From an uncultured Eubacteriales bacterium (GTDB lineage Bacteria > Bacillota > Clostridia > Oscillospirales > Oscillospiraceae), in contig URGL01000015.1 of the NCBI GenBank assembly GCA_900547405.1, positions 1 to 41,676 on the forward strand: 41,676 nucleotides of DNA, in the 5' to 3' direction. Below are positions 14,543 through 22,836 of this stretch, in pieces. The translations under genes were made by a program, and so were the position numbers. The notes under the pieces were generated by a model. It made no database searches. It had not been told where the DNA came from and saw nothing but the letters and a program-made list of their open reading frames with translations. The first letter of the stretch is position 1. Each line of letters begins with the position of its first letter.

Positions 14543-17320
14543 ATGGCAAAGGATGAAAACGTGAAAAGAAGGAGAAAGAAGAGAGAACGCCAGGATTGGG
14601 ATCCCCACTGGTCTATCAAGACTTTGTATACGCTGGGCTCCGCGGCCCTCTCCGCCCTGAAGATCGCCATTGGCGGCTGCCTGACGGTGGTGCTGATCCT
14701 GCTCATCTGCGGCGTGGTCTTTGTGGGCACTCTGGGAGACTATCTCCAGGACGATATCCTGACGGAGGCCTCCGACTGGTCCATTGACGACTACGATCTG
14801 GAAAAGACCTCCTTCCTTTATTATGTGGACAACGACGGAAATATTCAGCAGCTCCAGCAAATCTATACCACCACGGACCGGCAGATCGCCACGCTGGACG
14901 AGATCCCTCAGGATCTGATCAATGCCACCATCGCCATTGAGGACAAGCGGTTCTACGAGCACCAGGGCGTGGACTGGATCACCACCGTGAAGGCCTGCAT
15001 GAATATGTTCTTCGGCGGGGACTCCCAGTTTGGCGGCTCCACCATCACTCAGCAGCTGATCAAAAACGTGAGCCAGGAAAACAGCATCACCGTCCAGAGA
15101 AAGGTGATGGAAATTTTCCGGGCCCAGATGTTCGAGAAGCAGTACGACAAAGACGTCATCATGTACGAGTACCTGAACCGGATCTATCTGGGCAAGGGCT
15201 GCTACGGCGTCAAGAGCGCTGCCGCCGCCTACTTCGGCAAGGAGCTCCAGAACCTGACCACGGCGGAGTGCGCCAGCCTCATCAGCATTACCAACAACCC
15301 CTCTTTGTTCAATCCCTACTCTCACAATACCTTTAAATATAAGGGGGAGGTCCGGGACGGTGCCGGTCGGAACCGGTACCGGCAGCTGAATGTCCTGTCC
15401 GAGATGCTGAACCAAGGGTATCTGACTCAGGAGGAATACGACGCGGCAGTGGCCCAGGAGATGGTCTTTAAGGATGGGATCGACGCCGAGGACCGCTGGG
15501 CGGACTGCGATAACTGCGGCTACGGCGGCACTGTGTCTACCTTCAAGCAGGAGGGTGCCCACTACTACTGCCCGGAGTGCGGCAGCCTGGTGACCGTGAA
15601 TCTGAACGCCTCTCAGACAGTGTACAGCTGGTTTGTGGATGCGGCCATTCTGGATGTGGCCAGGGACCTGGCCGCCGAGGACGGTGTGGATTGGGAGTCC
15701 GCCGGAGAAAAGACCCGGAACTACTACCTGGAGCGGATCCAGAAGGGCGGCTACCATATTTATACCACCCTGGATATGAATGTGCAGAATCAGGTGGATG
15801 CCATCTACACGGATCTGGAGAAGATCCCCACTACCCGCAGCACCCAGCAGCTCCAGTCCGGTATTGTGGTCATCGACAACAGCACCGGCGATGTGGTAGC
15901 CCTGTCCGGCGGCGTGGGAGAGAAGACGGATTTCTTCGCCTACAACAAGGCCACCCAGGCCAGGCTCCAGACCGGCTCTTCCCAGAAGCCCATTTCCGTC
16001 TACGCCCCCGCCTTTGAAAAGGGGGGCTTCAGCCCGGCTACGGTGGTCAAGGACATGCCGCTGCAATATATCGATGACGTGCCCTTCCCAAGAAATGACA
16101 GCCGGAAATACAACTACAGCCGGACGATCTTCAGCGGCATTGTGTCCTCCGTCAACGCCATTTCCGCCAACACCCTGGATGCCATCGGCACCAGCTACGG
16201 CTACAGCTTCGCCAAGTACAACTTCGGCCAGAACTCCCTGACGGACAGCTATGCCCTGGCCAACGGCCAGAGCCTTTCCGATGTGGCGGTAGCCCCCCTG
16301 GCCCTGGGAGCACTGACCGTGGGCTCCACCGTAAGGGAAATGTCCGCGGCCTATGGGACCTTTGCCAACAACGGTATCTACCGGGAGCCCCGGCTTTACA
16401 CCAAGGTCTACAACAGCGAGGGCCAGCTGATCCTGGACAACACCCAGGATACCCGGCAGATCCTCAGCGAGAAGACCGTGGAATATATGAACTACTGCCT
16501 GTACAACGCGGCCAACTCCGGCACCGGCGGAGCGGCCATCTTCCCGGGACAGACCATCGCCGGAAAGACCGGCACCACCTCCAGCAACCGGGACCGGTGG
16601 TTCTGCGGCTTTACGGGCTACTACACCGCCGCCGTGTGGTGCGGCTACAACCAGCCGGAGCAGATCAACCTGACCGGCAACTACGGCAACCCTGCCGCCC
16701 GGCTGTGGAAAATGGTCATGCAGCCGATCCACGAGGGGAAGCCTGCCAAGGCCCTTTACAGCGGCGCCCAGTTTCAGTCCGTCACCGTCTGCCTGGACTC
16801 CGGCAAGCTGGCCACTGCGGCCTGCGCCAACGATGTCCGGGGCAACCGGACGGCCACCGTCAACTGCTATCCTGAGGATATGCCCACGGAGTACTGCGAT
16901 AAGCACGTGGAAGTGAACTACTGCGTCTCCGGCGAAGGCGTGGCTACGGAATACTGCGGCCTTATGGCCGACGGAGACGTGCAGACCCGCTCCCTGGTGA
17001 AGCTGACCCCTGCGGAGATCGCGGAGATCCAGGCGGCCATCGGCAACGGCCTGGAGGAGATGTACTACCTGGATTCCTATGTCTATGCCGTGGACGAGGA
17101 CGGCAATCCCATGCCCTGGCACGGCTTCCGGGGCGGGGCCAACTCCGGCAGCGACGCACCGTATATTCTCTGTCCCACCCACACCCACGACAGCTGGCAG
17201 GACCAGGGCAGCCGGGAGGAAACAGAGGACACCACCAATGACACCACCGGCGGCAGCCACAATCGCGGGGATCGGGATGACCGTAACGACCGGGATGACA
17301 GCAGCGGCTGGGTCGGCTAA
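14543..17320 (+). CDS. class A penicillin-binding protein (transglycosylase/transpeptidase)
   Basis: This 925-residue bifunctional enzyme polymerises and cross-links peptidoglycan outside the membrane. A basic cytoplasmic tail and one TM (about residues 40-65) precede the GT51 domain, with catalytic Glu133 in EDKRFYEHQGVDW and GGSTITQQLIKN. The transpeptidase has SxxK at Ser479 (GSSQKP), SxN around SSVNAIS and KTG at 675-677. Between the two domains is a CxxC-x17-CxxC insert (Cys 322, 325, 343, 346) that looks like a zinc ribbon, which is odd for this family. The C-terminus is a disordered tail rich in Asp, Arg and Asn. It probably heads the operon that continues with the methyltransferase 21 bases downstream. 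Confidence 0.93.
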   Translation: MAKDENVKRRRKKRERQDWDPHWSIKTLYTLGSAALSALKIAIGGCLTVVLILLICGVVFVGTLGDYLQDDILTEASDWSIDDYDLEKTSFLYYVDNDGNIQQLQQIYTTTDRQIATLDEIPQDLINATIAIEDKRFYEHQGVDWITTVKACMNMFFGGDSQFGGSTITQQLIKNVSQENSITVQRKVMEIFRAQMFEKQYDKDVIMYEYLNRIYLGKGCYGVKSAAAAYFGKELQNLTTAECASLISITNNPSLFNPYSHNTFKYKGEVRDGAGRNRYRQLNVLSEMLNQGYLTQEEYDAAVAQEMVFKDGIDAEDRWADCDNCGYGGTVSTFKQEGAHYYCPECGSLVTVNLNASQTVYSWFVDAAILDVARDLAAEDGVDWESAGEKTRNYYLERIQKGGYHIYTTLDMNVQNQVDAIYTDLEKIPTTRSTQQLQSGIVVIDNSTGDVVALSGGVGEKTDFFAYNKATQARLQTGSSQKPISVYAPAFEKGGFSPATVVKDMPLQYIDDVPFPRNDSRKYNYSRTIFSGIVSSVNAISANTLDAIGTSYGYSFAKYNFGQNSLTDSYALANGQSLSDVAVAPLALGALTVGSTVREMSAAYGTFANNGIYREPRLYTKVYNSEGQLILDNTQDTRQILSEKTVEYMNYCLYNAANSGTGGAAIFPGQTIAGKTGTTSSNRDRWFCGFTGYYTAAVWCGYNQPEQINLTGNYGNPAARLWKMVMQPIHEGKPAKALYSGAQFQSVTVCLDSGKLATAACANDVRGNRTATVNCYPEDMPTEYCDKHVEVNYCVSGEGVATEYCGLMADGDVQTRSLVKLTPAEIAEIQAAIGNGLEEMYYLDSYVYAVDEDGNPMPWHGFRGGANSGSDAPYILCPTHTHDSWQDQGSREETEDTTNDTTGGSHNRGDRDDRNDRDDSSGWVG

Positions 17321-17341
17321 AGAAAGAGAAGGAGACTGTCC

Positions 17342-18208
17342 ATGCTTTGGATTTCAGATCAATGGAAGGATTATGAGGTGCTGGATGCCTCAGACGGAGA
17401 GCGGCTGGAGCGCTGGGGAAAATATGTCCTGGTGCGGCCGGACCCCCAGGTCATCTGGGCCACCCCTCACGATGCCCCTCAGTGGAAAAAATATGATGCC
17501 CGGTATATCCGCTCCAACACCGGCGGCGGGCACTGGTCGGACCACCATCTGCCGGAGCGCTGGCAGATCAGCTATCGGGACTATCTGACCTTCAACGTCA
17601 AGCCCATGAATTTCAAGCATACCGGGGTCTTCCCGGAGCAGGCTGCCAACTGGGACTTCATCCGGGAGAAGGTGGCCTCTGCCCACCGGCAGGTGCGGGT
17701 GCTGAACCTGTTCGCCTACTCCGGCGGCGCTACCCTGGCGGCAGCAGCCGGGGGCGCGGAGGTATACCACGTGGATGCCGCCAAGAATATGGTGGCCTGG
17801 GCCAAGGAGAACGCCATTGCCTCAGGGTTGGCGGACAAGCCTATCCATTGGATCGTGGACGACTGCGGCAAATTCATCCAGCGGGAGATCCGCCGGGGCC
17901 GCCGGTACGACGGCATCATTATGGACCCCCCCAGCTATGGCCGGGGGCCCAGCGGAGAGATCTGGAAGATGGAAACCAGCTTCTATCCCTTCCTGCTGGA
18001 GACGGCGAAGCTCCTGACGGATGACCCGCTCTTCGTCATCATCAATTCCTATACCACGGGACTTGCCCCCTCCGCCGTGAGCTACGCCTCCGATGTGGTG
18101 TTCGGCAAGGATCACGGCGGTAAGACCGCCGCCGGGGAGCTGGGTCTGCCTGTCAGGCAGTCCGGCCTGGTGCTGCCCTGCGGCTCCACCGGCCGGTGGG
18201 AGCCCTAA
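17342..18208 (+). CDS. class I SAM-dependent methyltransferase, RlmI/RlmK-like
   Basis: The 288-residue protein has a Rossmann methyltransferase fold: LNLFAYSGGATLAAAAGGAEV is the SAM-binding loop region (read with the break at the glycines), VDAAKNMVAWAKEN follows, and DPPSYGRGP is the catalytic motif of the family. It most resembles RlmI/RlmK enzymes that methylate 23S rRNA cytosine or guanine, but lacks the N-terminal PUA domain of RlmI, so the target is uncertain. AGAAGGAGA precedes the ATG. Its end is close to the ecfA1 start, consistent with one long operon. Confidence 0.85.
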   Translation: MLWISDQWKDYEVLDASDGERLERWGKYVLVRPDPQVIWATPHDAPQWKKYDARYIRSNTGGGHWSDHHLPERWQISYRDYLTFNVKPMNFKHTGVFPEQAANWDFIREKVASAHRQVRVLNLFAYSGGATLAAAAGGAEVYHVDAAKNMVAWAKENAIASGLADKPIHWIVDDCGKFIQREIRRGRRYDGIIMDPPSYGRGPSGEIWKMETSFYPFLLETAKLLTDDPLFVIINSYTTGLAPSAVSYASDVVFGKDHGGKTAAGELGLPVRQSGLVLPCGSTGRWEP

Positions 18209-18231
18209 CATTCAGAAAAGAGGACAATCGA

Positions 18232-19080
18232 TTGGAAGATATTATATCTGTGGAGCATCTGGCTTTCTCCTATCCGGCATTGGAGGGGCAGACCAGTGTT
18301 CCCGTCTTTGAGGACTTAAATCTTACCATCCGGCAGGGGAGCTTTGTAGCGGTGCTGGGCACCAACGGCTGCGGAAAGTCCACCCTGGCGAAGCATTTCA
18401 ATTCCATCCTCCTGCCCACCGGCGGAAAGGTGTATGTAGATGGCATCGACACCTCCGACCTGGGGCGGATCATGGAGGTCCGGCGCTGTGTGGGCATGGT
18501 CTTCCAGAACCCGGACAACCAGATCGTTGCCAATGTGGTGGAGGAGGACGTGGCCTTCGGCCCGGAGAATCTGGGGGTAGCCAGCCCTGAGATCCGCAGG
18601 AGGGTGGACCGGGCCCTGAAGCAGGTGGGCATGTATGAGTATCGGGAGCATGCGCCCCACCTTCTGTCCGGCGGGCAGAAGCAGCGCATTGCCATTGCCG
18701 GGGTCATCGCCCTGGAGCCAAAGTGCATCGTCCTGGATGAGCCTACCGCCATGCTGGATCCCCGGGGCCGGAAGGACGTGATGGATACCATCACCAAGCT
18801 CAACGCGGACAAGCATATTACCGTGGTTCTCATTACCCACCACATGGACGAGGCTGCCTTGGCCCAGCGGGTGGTGGTGCTGAACAAAGGCAAAATCGCC
18901 GCCGACGGCACCCCTAAGCAGGTGTTTGCCCAGGTGGAGATGCTCCATAGCCTGGGACTGGCGGCGCCCGAGCCCGTAGAGCTGTGCTGGGAGCTGAACA
19001 AAAGAGGGGAGCACCTCCCCCTGGACGAATTGGACCCTGAACATTGCGCGCAGGCACTTTTTGCTTGGCTGAAGGCCTGA
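18232..19080 (+). CDS. ecfA1: energy-coupling factor transporter ATPase A1
   Basis: This is one of two ATPases that power vitamin and metal uptake by ECF transporters. The 282-residue protein has Walker A GTNGCGKST, Q-loop VFQNPDNQIVA, signature LSGGQKQRIAIAG, Walker B CIVLDEPTAMLDP and H-loop THHMDEA. I chose TTG at 18232, preceded by AGAGGA at seven bases; the frame is open back into the methyltransferase gene, but that part lacks family similarity. It is followed by ecfA2, ecfT and truA, the usual Firmicutes order. No substrate-specific S component is encoded here, so this is a shared group II module. Confidence 0.93.
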   Translation: MEDIISVEHLAFSYPALEGQTSVPVFEDLNLTIRQGSFVAVLGTNGCGKSTLAKHFNSILLPTGGKVYVDGIDTSDLGRIMEVRRCVGMVFQNPDNQIVANVVEEDVAFGPENLGVASPEIRRRVDRALKQVGMYEYREHAPHLLSGGQKQRIAIAGVIALEPKCIVLDEPTAMLDPRGRKDVMDTITKLNADKHITVVLITHHMDEAALAQRVVVLNKGKIAADGTPKQVFAQVEMLHSLGLAAPEPVELCWELNKRGEHLPLDELDPEHCAQALFAWLKA

Positions 19081-19100
19081 CCCCTAGGGAGGAAAAAAGA

Positions 19101-19964
19101 GTGAATCCGATTTTACAGGTCCGGGACCTGACGTATACCTATTCCATTGGTACGCCCTTTGAGCATACCGCCCTGGACAAGGTGAATTTCGCCTTGAACC
19201 GGGGAGAATTTGTGGGCATCATCGGCCACACCGGCTCCGGAAAGTCCACGCTGATGCAGCAGCTCAACGGCCTTTTGAAGCCTACTTCCGGGGAGGTGCT
19301 GCTGGACGGCCAGGACATCTGGTCCGACAAGAAGCTGACCCGGGCCGCCCGGTTCCGGGTGGGACTGGTGTTTCAGTACCCGGAGTACCAGCTCTTTGAA
19401 GAGACGGTATATAAAGACATTGCCTTTGGCCCCACCAATATGGGCCTGAGCAAGGAGGAGATCGACCGGCGGGTCCGGGAGGCGGCGGGCTTCGTAGGCA
19501 TTACGGAGCAGCAGCTCCAGGTGTCCCCCTTCGATCTCTCCGGCGGTCAGAAGCGTCGGGTGGCCATTGCCGGTGTCATAGCCATGGAGCCGGAGGTGCT
19601 GATCCTGGATGAGCCTACTGCCGGGCTGGACCCGGTTGGCCGGGAAGAGATCCTGGGCAATATTCAGGCCTACCGGAAAGCGAAAAATGCCACCGTCCTC
19701 ATGGTCAGCCACTCCATGGAGGATGTGGCGCGCCTCACAGACCGGCTGCTGGTCATGAACGGCTCCAGGCTTGCCATGGACAGCACCCCTGCCCAGGTCT
19801 TTGAGCGGGCGGAAGAGCTGACGGAGATGGGACTCAGCATCCCTCAGGTGACTCAGGTGTTTCTGAAGCTTCGGGAGCTTGGGGTGGATGTGCCCAAGGT
19901 CTATACCTTGGATGCCGCCGTGGAGGCGCTGCTGAAGGTGAAGGAGGAATACGCCCATGCTTAA
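19101..19964 (+). CDS. ecfA2: energy-coupling factor transporter ATPase A2
   Basis: This is the second ATPase of the ECF module, forming a heterodimer with EcfA1. Walker A GHTGSGKST, Q-loop VFQYPEYQLFE, signature LSGGQKRRVAIAG, Walker B VLILDEPTAGLDP and the H-loop SHSMED are all intact over 287 residues. The start is GTG at 19101, supported by GGGAGG nine bases upstream, 20 bases after ecfA1. Its stop overlaps the ecfT start by eight bases. Confidence 0.94.
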   Translation: MNPILQVRDLTYTYSIGTPFEHTALDKVNFALNRGEFVGIIGHTGSGKSTLMQQLNGLLKPTSGEVLLDGQDIWSDKKLTRAARFRVGLVFQYPEYQLFEETVYKDIAFGPTNMGLSKEEIDRRVREAAGFVGITEQQLQVSPFDLSGGQKRRVAIAGVIAMEPEVLILDEPTAGLDPVGREEILGNIQAYRKAKNATVLMVSHSMEDVARLTDRLLVMNGSRLAMDSTPAQVFERAEELTEMGLSIPQVTQVFLKLRELGVDVPKVYTLDAAVEALLKVKEEYAHA

Positions 19965-20763
19965 AGATATCACTCTGGGCCAGTATTTCCCCGGCACCTC
20001 CTTTGTCCACCGTCTGGACCCCAGGACCAAGCTGATCTCTGTGGTGCTCTATATTGTTGCTCTGTTCTGCGCCAAGAGCTGGATCTCCTACGGTGTGGTG
20101 CTGGCGTTTCTGCTGGCGGCCATCCGGATCTCCACGATCCCGCCAAAATCCATTGTCAAGGGCATGAAGCCCCTGATTATGATCCTGATCTTTACCGGTG
20201 TGCTGAACCTCTTTTACACCGATACCGGCCGGGTACTGGTCCGGCTGTGGAAGCTGGCCATTACCACCGACGGACTGGAGCGGGCTGTCTTTATGACGGG
20301 CCGGATCCTGATGCTGATTTCCGGTACCTTTCTGCTGACCTATACCACGTCGCCCATCTCCCTGACCGATGGGCTGGAGAGTCTGATGGGCCCTCTGAAA
20401 AAGATCCATGTGCCTGTCCACGAGCTGTCCATGATGATGTGCATCGCCCTGCGGTTCATCCCCACCCTCATTGAGGAGACGGACAAGATCATGAATGCCC
20501 AGAAGGCCCGGGGGGCCGACTTTGAAAACGGCAGCCTCATGGACCGGGCCAAGGCCTTGATCCCGGTGCTGGTGCCCCTGTTTATCAGTGCCTTCCGCCG
20601 GGCCGATGAGCTGGCCACCGCCATGGAGTGCCGCTGCTATCAGGGCGGCGAGGGACGGACCAAAATGAAGCTGCTGCGCTATGGCCGCAATGATTTCCGG
20701 GCCTATGGGGCCATGGGCCTGCTGGTGGCTCTTGTGCTCCTACTGGCGGGCTTGGGACTGTGA
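19957..20763 (+). CDS. ecfT: energy-coupling factor transporter transmembrane protein EcfT
   Basis: EcfT is the membrane scaffold that couples the two ATPases to exchangeable substrate-binding subunits. The 268-residue protein has several hydrophobic segments and the two conserved cytoplasmic ARG-type motifs of the family (NAQKARGAD and the later ATAMECRCYQ region). It opens with the typical HRLDPRTKL motif. Coupled by overlap to ecfA2 and followed seven bases later by truA. Confidence 0.94.
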   Translation: MLKDITLGQYFPGTSFVHRLDPRTKLISVVLYIVALFCAKSWISYGVVLAFLLAAIRISTIPPKSIVKGMKPLIMILIFTGVLNLFYTDTGRVLVRLWKLAITTDGLERAVFMTGRILMLISGTFLLTYTTSPISLTDGLESLMGPLKKIHVPVHELSMMMCIALRFIPTLIEETDKIMNAQKARGADFENGSLMDRAKALIPVLVPLFISAFRRADELATAMECRCYQGGEGRTKMKLLRYGRNDFRAYGAMGLLVALVLLLAGLGL

Positions 20764-20770
20764 GGACGGT

Positions 20771-21553
20771 ATGCGGAACATTGCCCTGTTTTTGACCTAT
20801 CTCGGCACCCGCTACCACGGCTGGCAGGTCCAGAAGAATCTGCCCACAGTGGCAGAGACCATGGAAAAGGCTGCCGCCCAGGTGGTGGGCCACAGCGTCC
20901 ACGTCACCGGCTGCGGCCGCACGGACGCGGGGGTCCACGCCCGGTGCTATGTGGCGAATTTCCGGACCACCTCCACCATTCCTGTGGAGCGGCTCCCCTA
21001 TGCCCTGAATACCCATCTGCCCTGCGATATCGTGGTGACGAAGGCCTTTGAGGTGAATGAAAACTTCAATGCCATCGGCTCCTGCGTCCGCAAGGAATAT
21101 ACCTATCAGATCTACAATTCCCGGCTGAAGGATCCCTTCTATGTGGACCGGGCCTGGTTCTATCCCCGGCATCTGGATGAGGGCATCATGCAGTCGGCGG
21201 CTTCCCAGTTTGTGGGCACCCATGATTTTGCCGCTGTGCGCAGTGTGGGCACAGACGTCAGGTCCACTGTCCGTACCGTCTATTATTACAATGTGGAGCG
21301 GCGGGGAAATATCCTGCTGCTCCGGGTCTGTGCCAACGGATTCCTCTACAATATGGCCCGGGCCATGGCCGGTACCGTGGTCTACTGCGCGGAGGGAAAG
21401 ATCTGCCCGGAGGAGATCGGAGCCATCCTGGACTCCGGCAACCGCACGGCTGCCGGACCCACCGTTCCGCCGGGGGGCCTGTACATGACCCACCTGTGGT
21501 ATGATGATGGGATCGATCGGTTCGAGTGCGGCTGCGAGGACCGATTTGGATAA
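20771..21553 (+). CDS. truA: tRNA pseudouridine(38-40) synthase TruA
   Basis: TruA converts uridines 38-40 of tRNA anticodon arms to pseudouridine. The 260-residue protein has the catalytic Asp in GCGRTDAGVHA and the conserved YLGTRYHGWQ at the start, plus FLYNMARAMAGT late in the sequence. ATG at 20771 follows GAGGACGG; the upstream open frame lies inside ecfT and is ignored. The ecfA1-ecfA2-ecfT-truA order is widespread in Firmicutes. It ends at the nested terminator at 21555. Confidence 0.95.
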   Translation: MRNIALFLTYLGTRYHGWQVQKNLPTVAETMEKAAAQVVGHSVHVTGCGRTDAGVHARCYVANFRTTSTIPVERLPYALNTHLPCDIVVTKAFEVNENFNAIGSCVRKEYTYQIYNSRLKDPFYVDRAWFYPRHLDEGIMQSAASQFVGTHDFAAVRSVGTDVRSTVRTVYYYNVERRGNILLLRVCANGFLYNMARAMAGTVVYCAEGKICPEEIGAILDSGNRTAAGPTVPPGGLYMTHLWYDDGIDRFECGCEDRFG

Positions 21554-21554
21554 G

Positions 21555-21687
21555 AAAAAAGCTGTTAAGATACCTCTGTCATTGCGAGACAGTGCGCACA
21601 CTGTCGTGGCAATCTCCCATTATCCGGGGGATCGCCACACCAGTCTGAAGACTGGTTCGCGATGACGAAGTTCTTAACAGCTTTTTC
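21555..21687. terminator. bidirectional terminator between truA and glcK, split by a dispersed repeat
   Basis: The arms AAAAAAGCTGTTAAGA (21555-21570) and TCTTAACAGCTTTTT (21672-21686) are complementary and T-rich in both directions, serving the convergent truA and glcK. About 100 bases of a self-complementary repeat lie between the arms instead of a short loop. Confidence 0.7.
21576..21669. repeat. dispersed palindromic repeat C
   Basis: The stretch begins GTCATTGCGAGACAGTGCGC and ends with TTCGCGATGAC. It holds internal pairs (CAGTGCGCACACTG; TGGCAATCTCCC against GGGGGATCGCCA; CCAGTCTGAAGACTGG), so it can fold into a multi-stem structure. Its ends are themselves inverted repeats. A degraded end (TTCGCAATGACA) occurs near 30821-30836. 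Confidence 0.65.
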
Positions 21688-21695
21688 TATGTTTT

Positions 21696-22643
21696 TTACT
21701 TACCGAAGGCATCTACCGCCAGCTTAAAGGCACCGTAGGATCCTGCGGCATTGCCCAGGGAGGCCAGATTGAACTGAACGGTGGAGGCCGCGTGGAAGAC
21801 GTACTTCTTGAAATAGGGCTCAATGCCCTTCAGCAGAATGTCGCCGGCCTTGCTGACACCGCCGCCGATGACCACCACCTCCGGGTCCACCACAGAGCAG
21901 ACATTGCCCAGGAACTGGCCCATATAATCAAAGTACTGCTCCAGAATTTCCAGAGCCGTCTGGTCTCCGGCTTTTCCGGCATCGAAAATGTCCCGGCAGG
22001 TGATCTCCTCCAGGCTGCGCAGGGAGGAGGGGGCATTGTCCCGGTCCAGACGGATCTTTGCCAGCCGGACAATGCCGGTGGCGGAGCAATACTGCTCCAC
22101 ACAGCCCCGCTTGCCGCAGTTGCAGACAATGGTCTCCTGGGGGTTCAGCACCATGTGGCCGATTTCCGCGCCGGAGCCGTGGGAGCCGTGGAGCAGCCGT
22201 CCCTCAATGATGATGCCGCCGCCAACGCCGGTGCCCAGGGTGACGAAGACCATATTTTTGCAGCCCTTGCCGCCGCCCTTCCAGTATTCGCCCATGGCGG
22301 CTACGTTGGCATCATTGCCGGCCTTGACGGGCAGACCTGTGAGGGCCCCCAGCTCGTTGCAGATGTTGAATACACCCCAGCCCAGGTTGACGCAGCGGTT
22401 TACCATGCCGCTGGCGTCTACGGGCCCGGGAACGCCAATGCCCAAGCCCAACAGGGAAGTGTCGGGGATGGAGTGGGAACTCCGATATTCGTTGATCGAG
22501 GCCGCGATATCCGGCAGGATCTGTTTGCCGCCCTCTGCCGTCACCGTGGGGATCTCCCAGGTGTCCAGCATGGTGCCGTTTTCGTCAAAGTATGCGATTT
22601 TCACAGTGGTGCCGCCCAGGTCTACGCCAAAGCCGTATTTCAT
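21696..22643 (-). CDS. glcK: ROK family glucokinase
   Basis: This kinase phosphorylates glucose to glucose-6-phosphate in the cytoplasm. The 315-residue protein has the ATP-binding DLGGTTVKIAY motif near the N-terminus, the sugar-binding region GNDANVAAMGE, the ROK signature LGTGVGGGIIIEGRL and the zinc motif CNCGKRGCVEQYCSA. Length fits Firmicutes GlcK. GGGAGG precedes the start; a TATAAT-like -10 is at 22676-22681 on the minus strand but its -35 is poor. Other ROK sugar kinases are possible; glucokinase is the best match because of size and motif set. Confidence 0.88.
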   Translation of the reverse strand: MKYGFGVDLGGTTVKIAYFDENGTMLDTWEIPTVTAEGGKQILPDIAASINEYRSSHSIPDTSLLGLGIGVPGPVDASGMVNRCVNLGWGVFNICNELGALTGLPVKAGNDANVAAMGEYWKGGGKGCKNMVFVTLGTGVGGGIIIEGRLLHGSHGSGAEIGHMVLNPQETIVCNCGKRGCVEQYCSATGIVRLAKIRLDRDNAPSSLRSLEEITCRDIFDAGKAGDQTALEILEQYFDYMGQFLGNVCSVVDPEVVVIGGGVSKAGDILLKGIEPYFKKYVFHAASTVQFNLASLGNAAGSYGAFKLAVDAFGK

Positions 22644-22774
22644 AGAGGTTACCTCCCGTATAAATTCTAATCCTCATTATACTATAAAATTGCGAAAAAA
22701 GGAAGAGAGACCAAGGAAAAATCTTAAATCCAGGTAAAGATTTCCAGAAAAAGATTAAGAGATGCTTAAGACTA

Positions 22775-22803
22775 ATGACAAATGGGAAACAATGTGCTAC
22801 AAT
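22775..22803 (+). promoter_or_regulatory. promoter of the beta-helix lipoprotein gene
   Basis: ATGACA (22775-22780) and TACAAT (22798-22803) are 17 bases apart, 33 bases before the start chosen at 22837. Confidence 0.65.
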
Positions 22804-22836
22804 TTAATCACAACCTTCATGGAAAGGATGATTGGA

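Noticed and set aside
14414..17260. Very long open frame antisense to the penicillin-binding protein gene
   Set aside because: It mirrors the codon pattern of a GC-rich gene whose protein has all catalytic motifs; the antisense frame shows low-complexity residues and no family motif.
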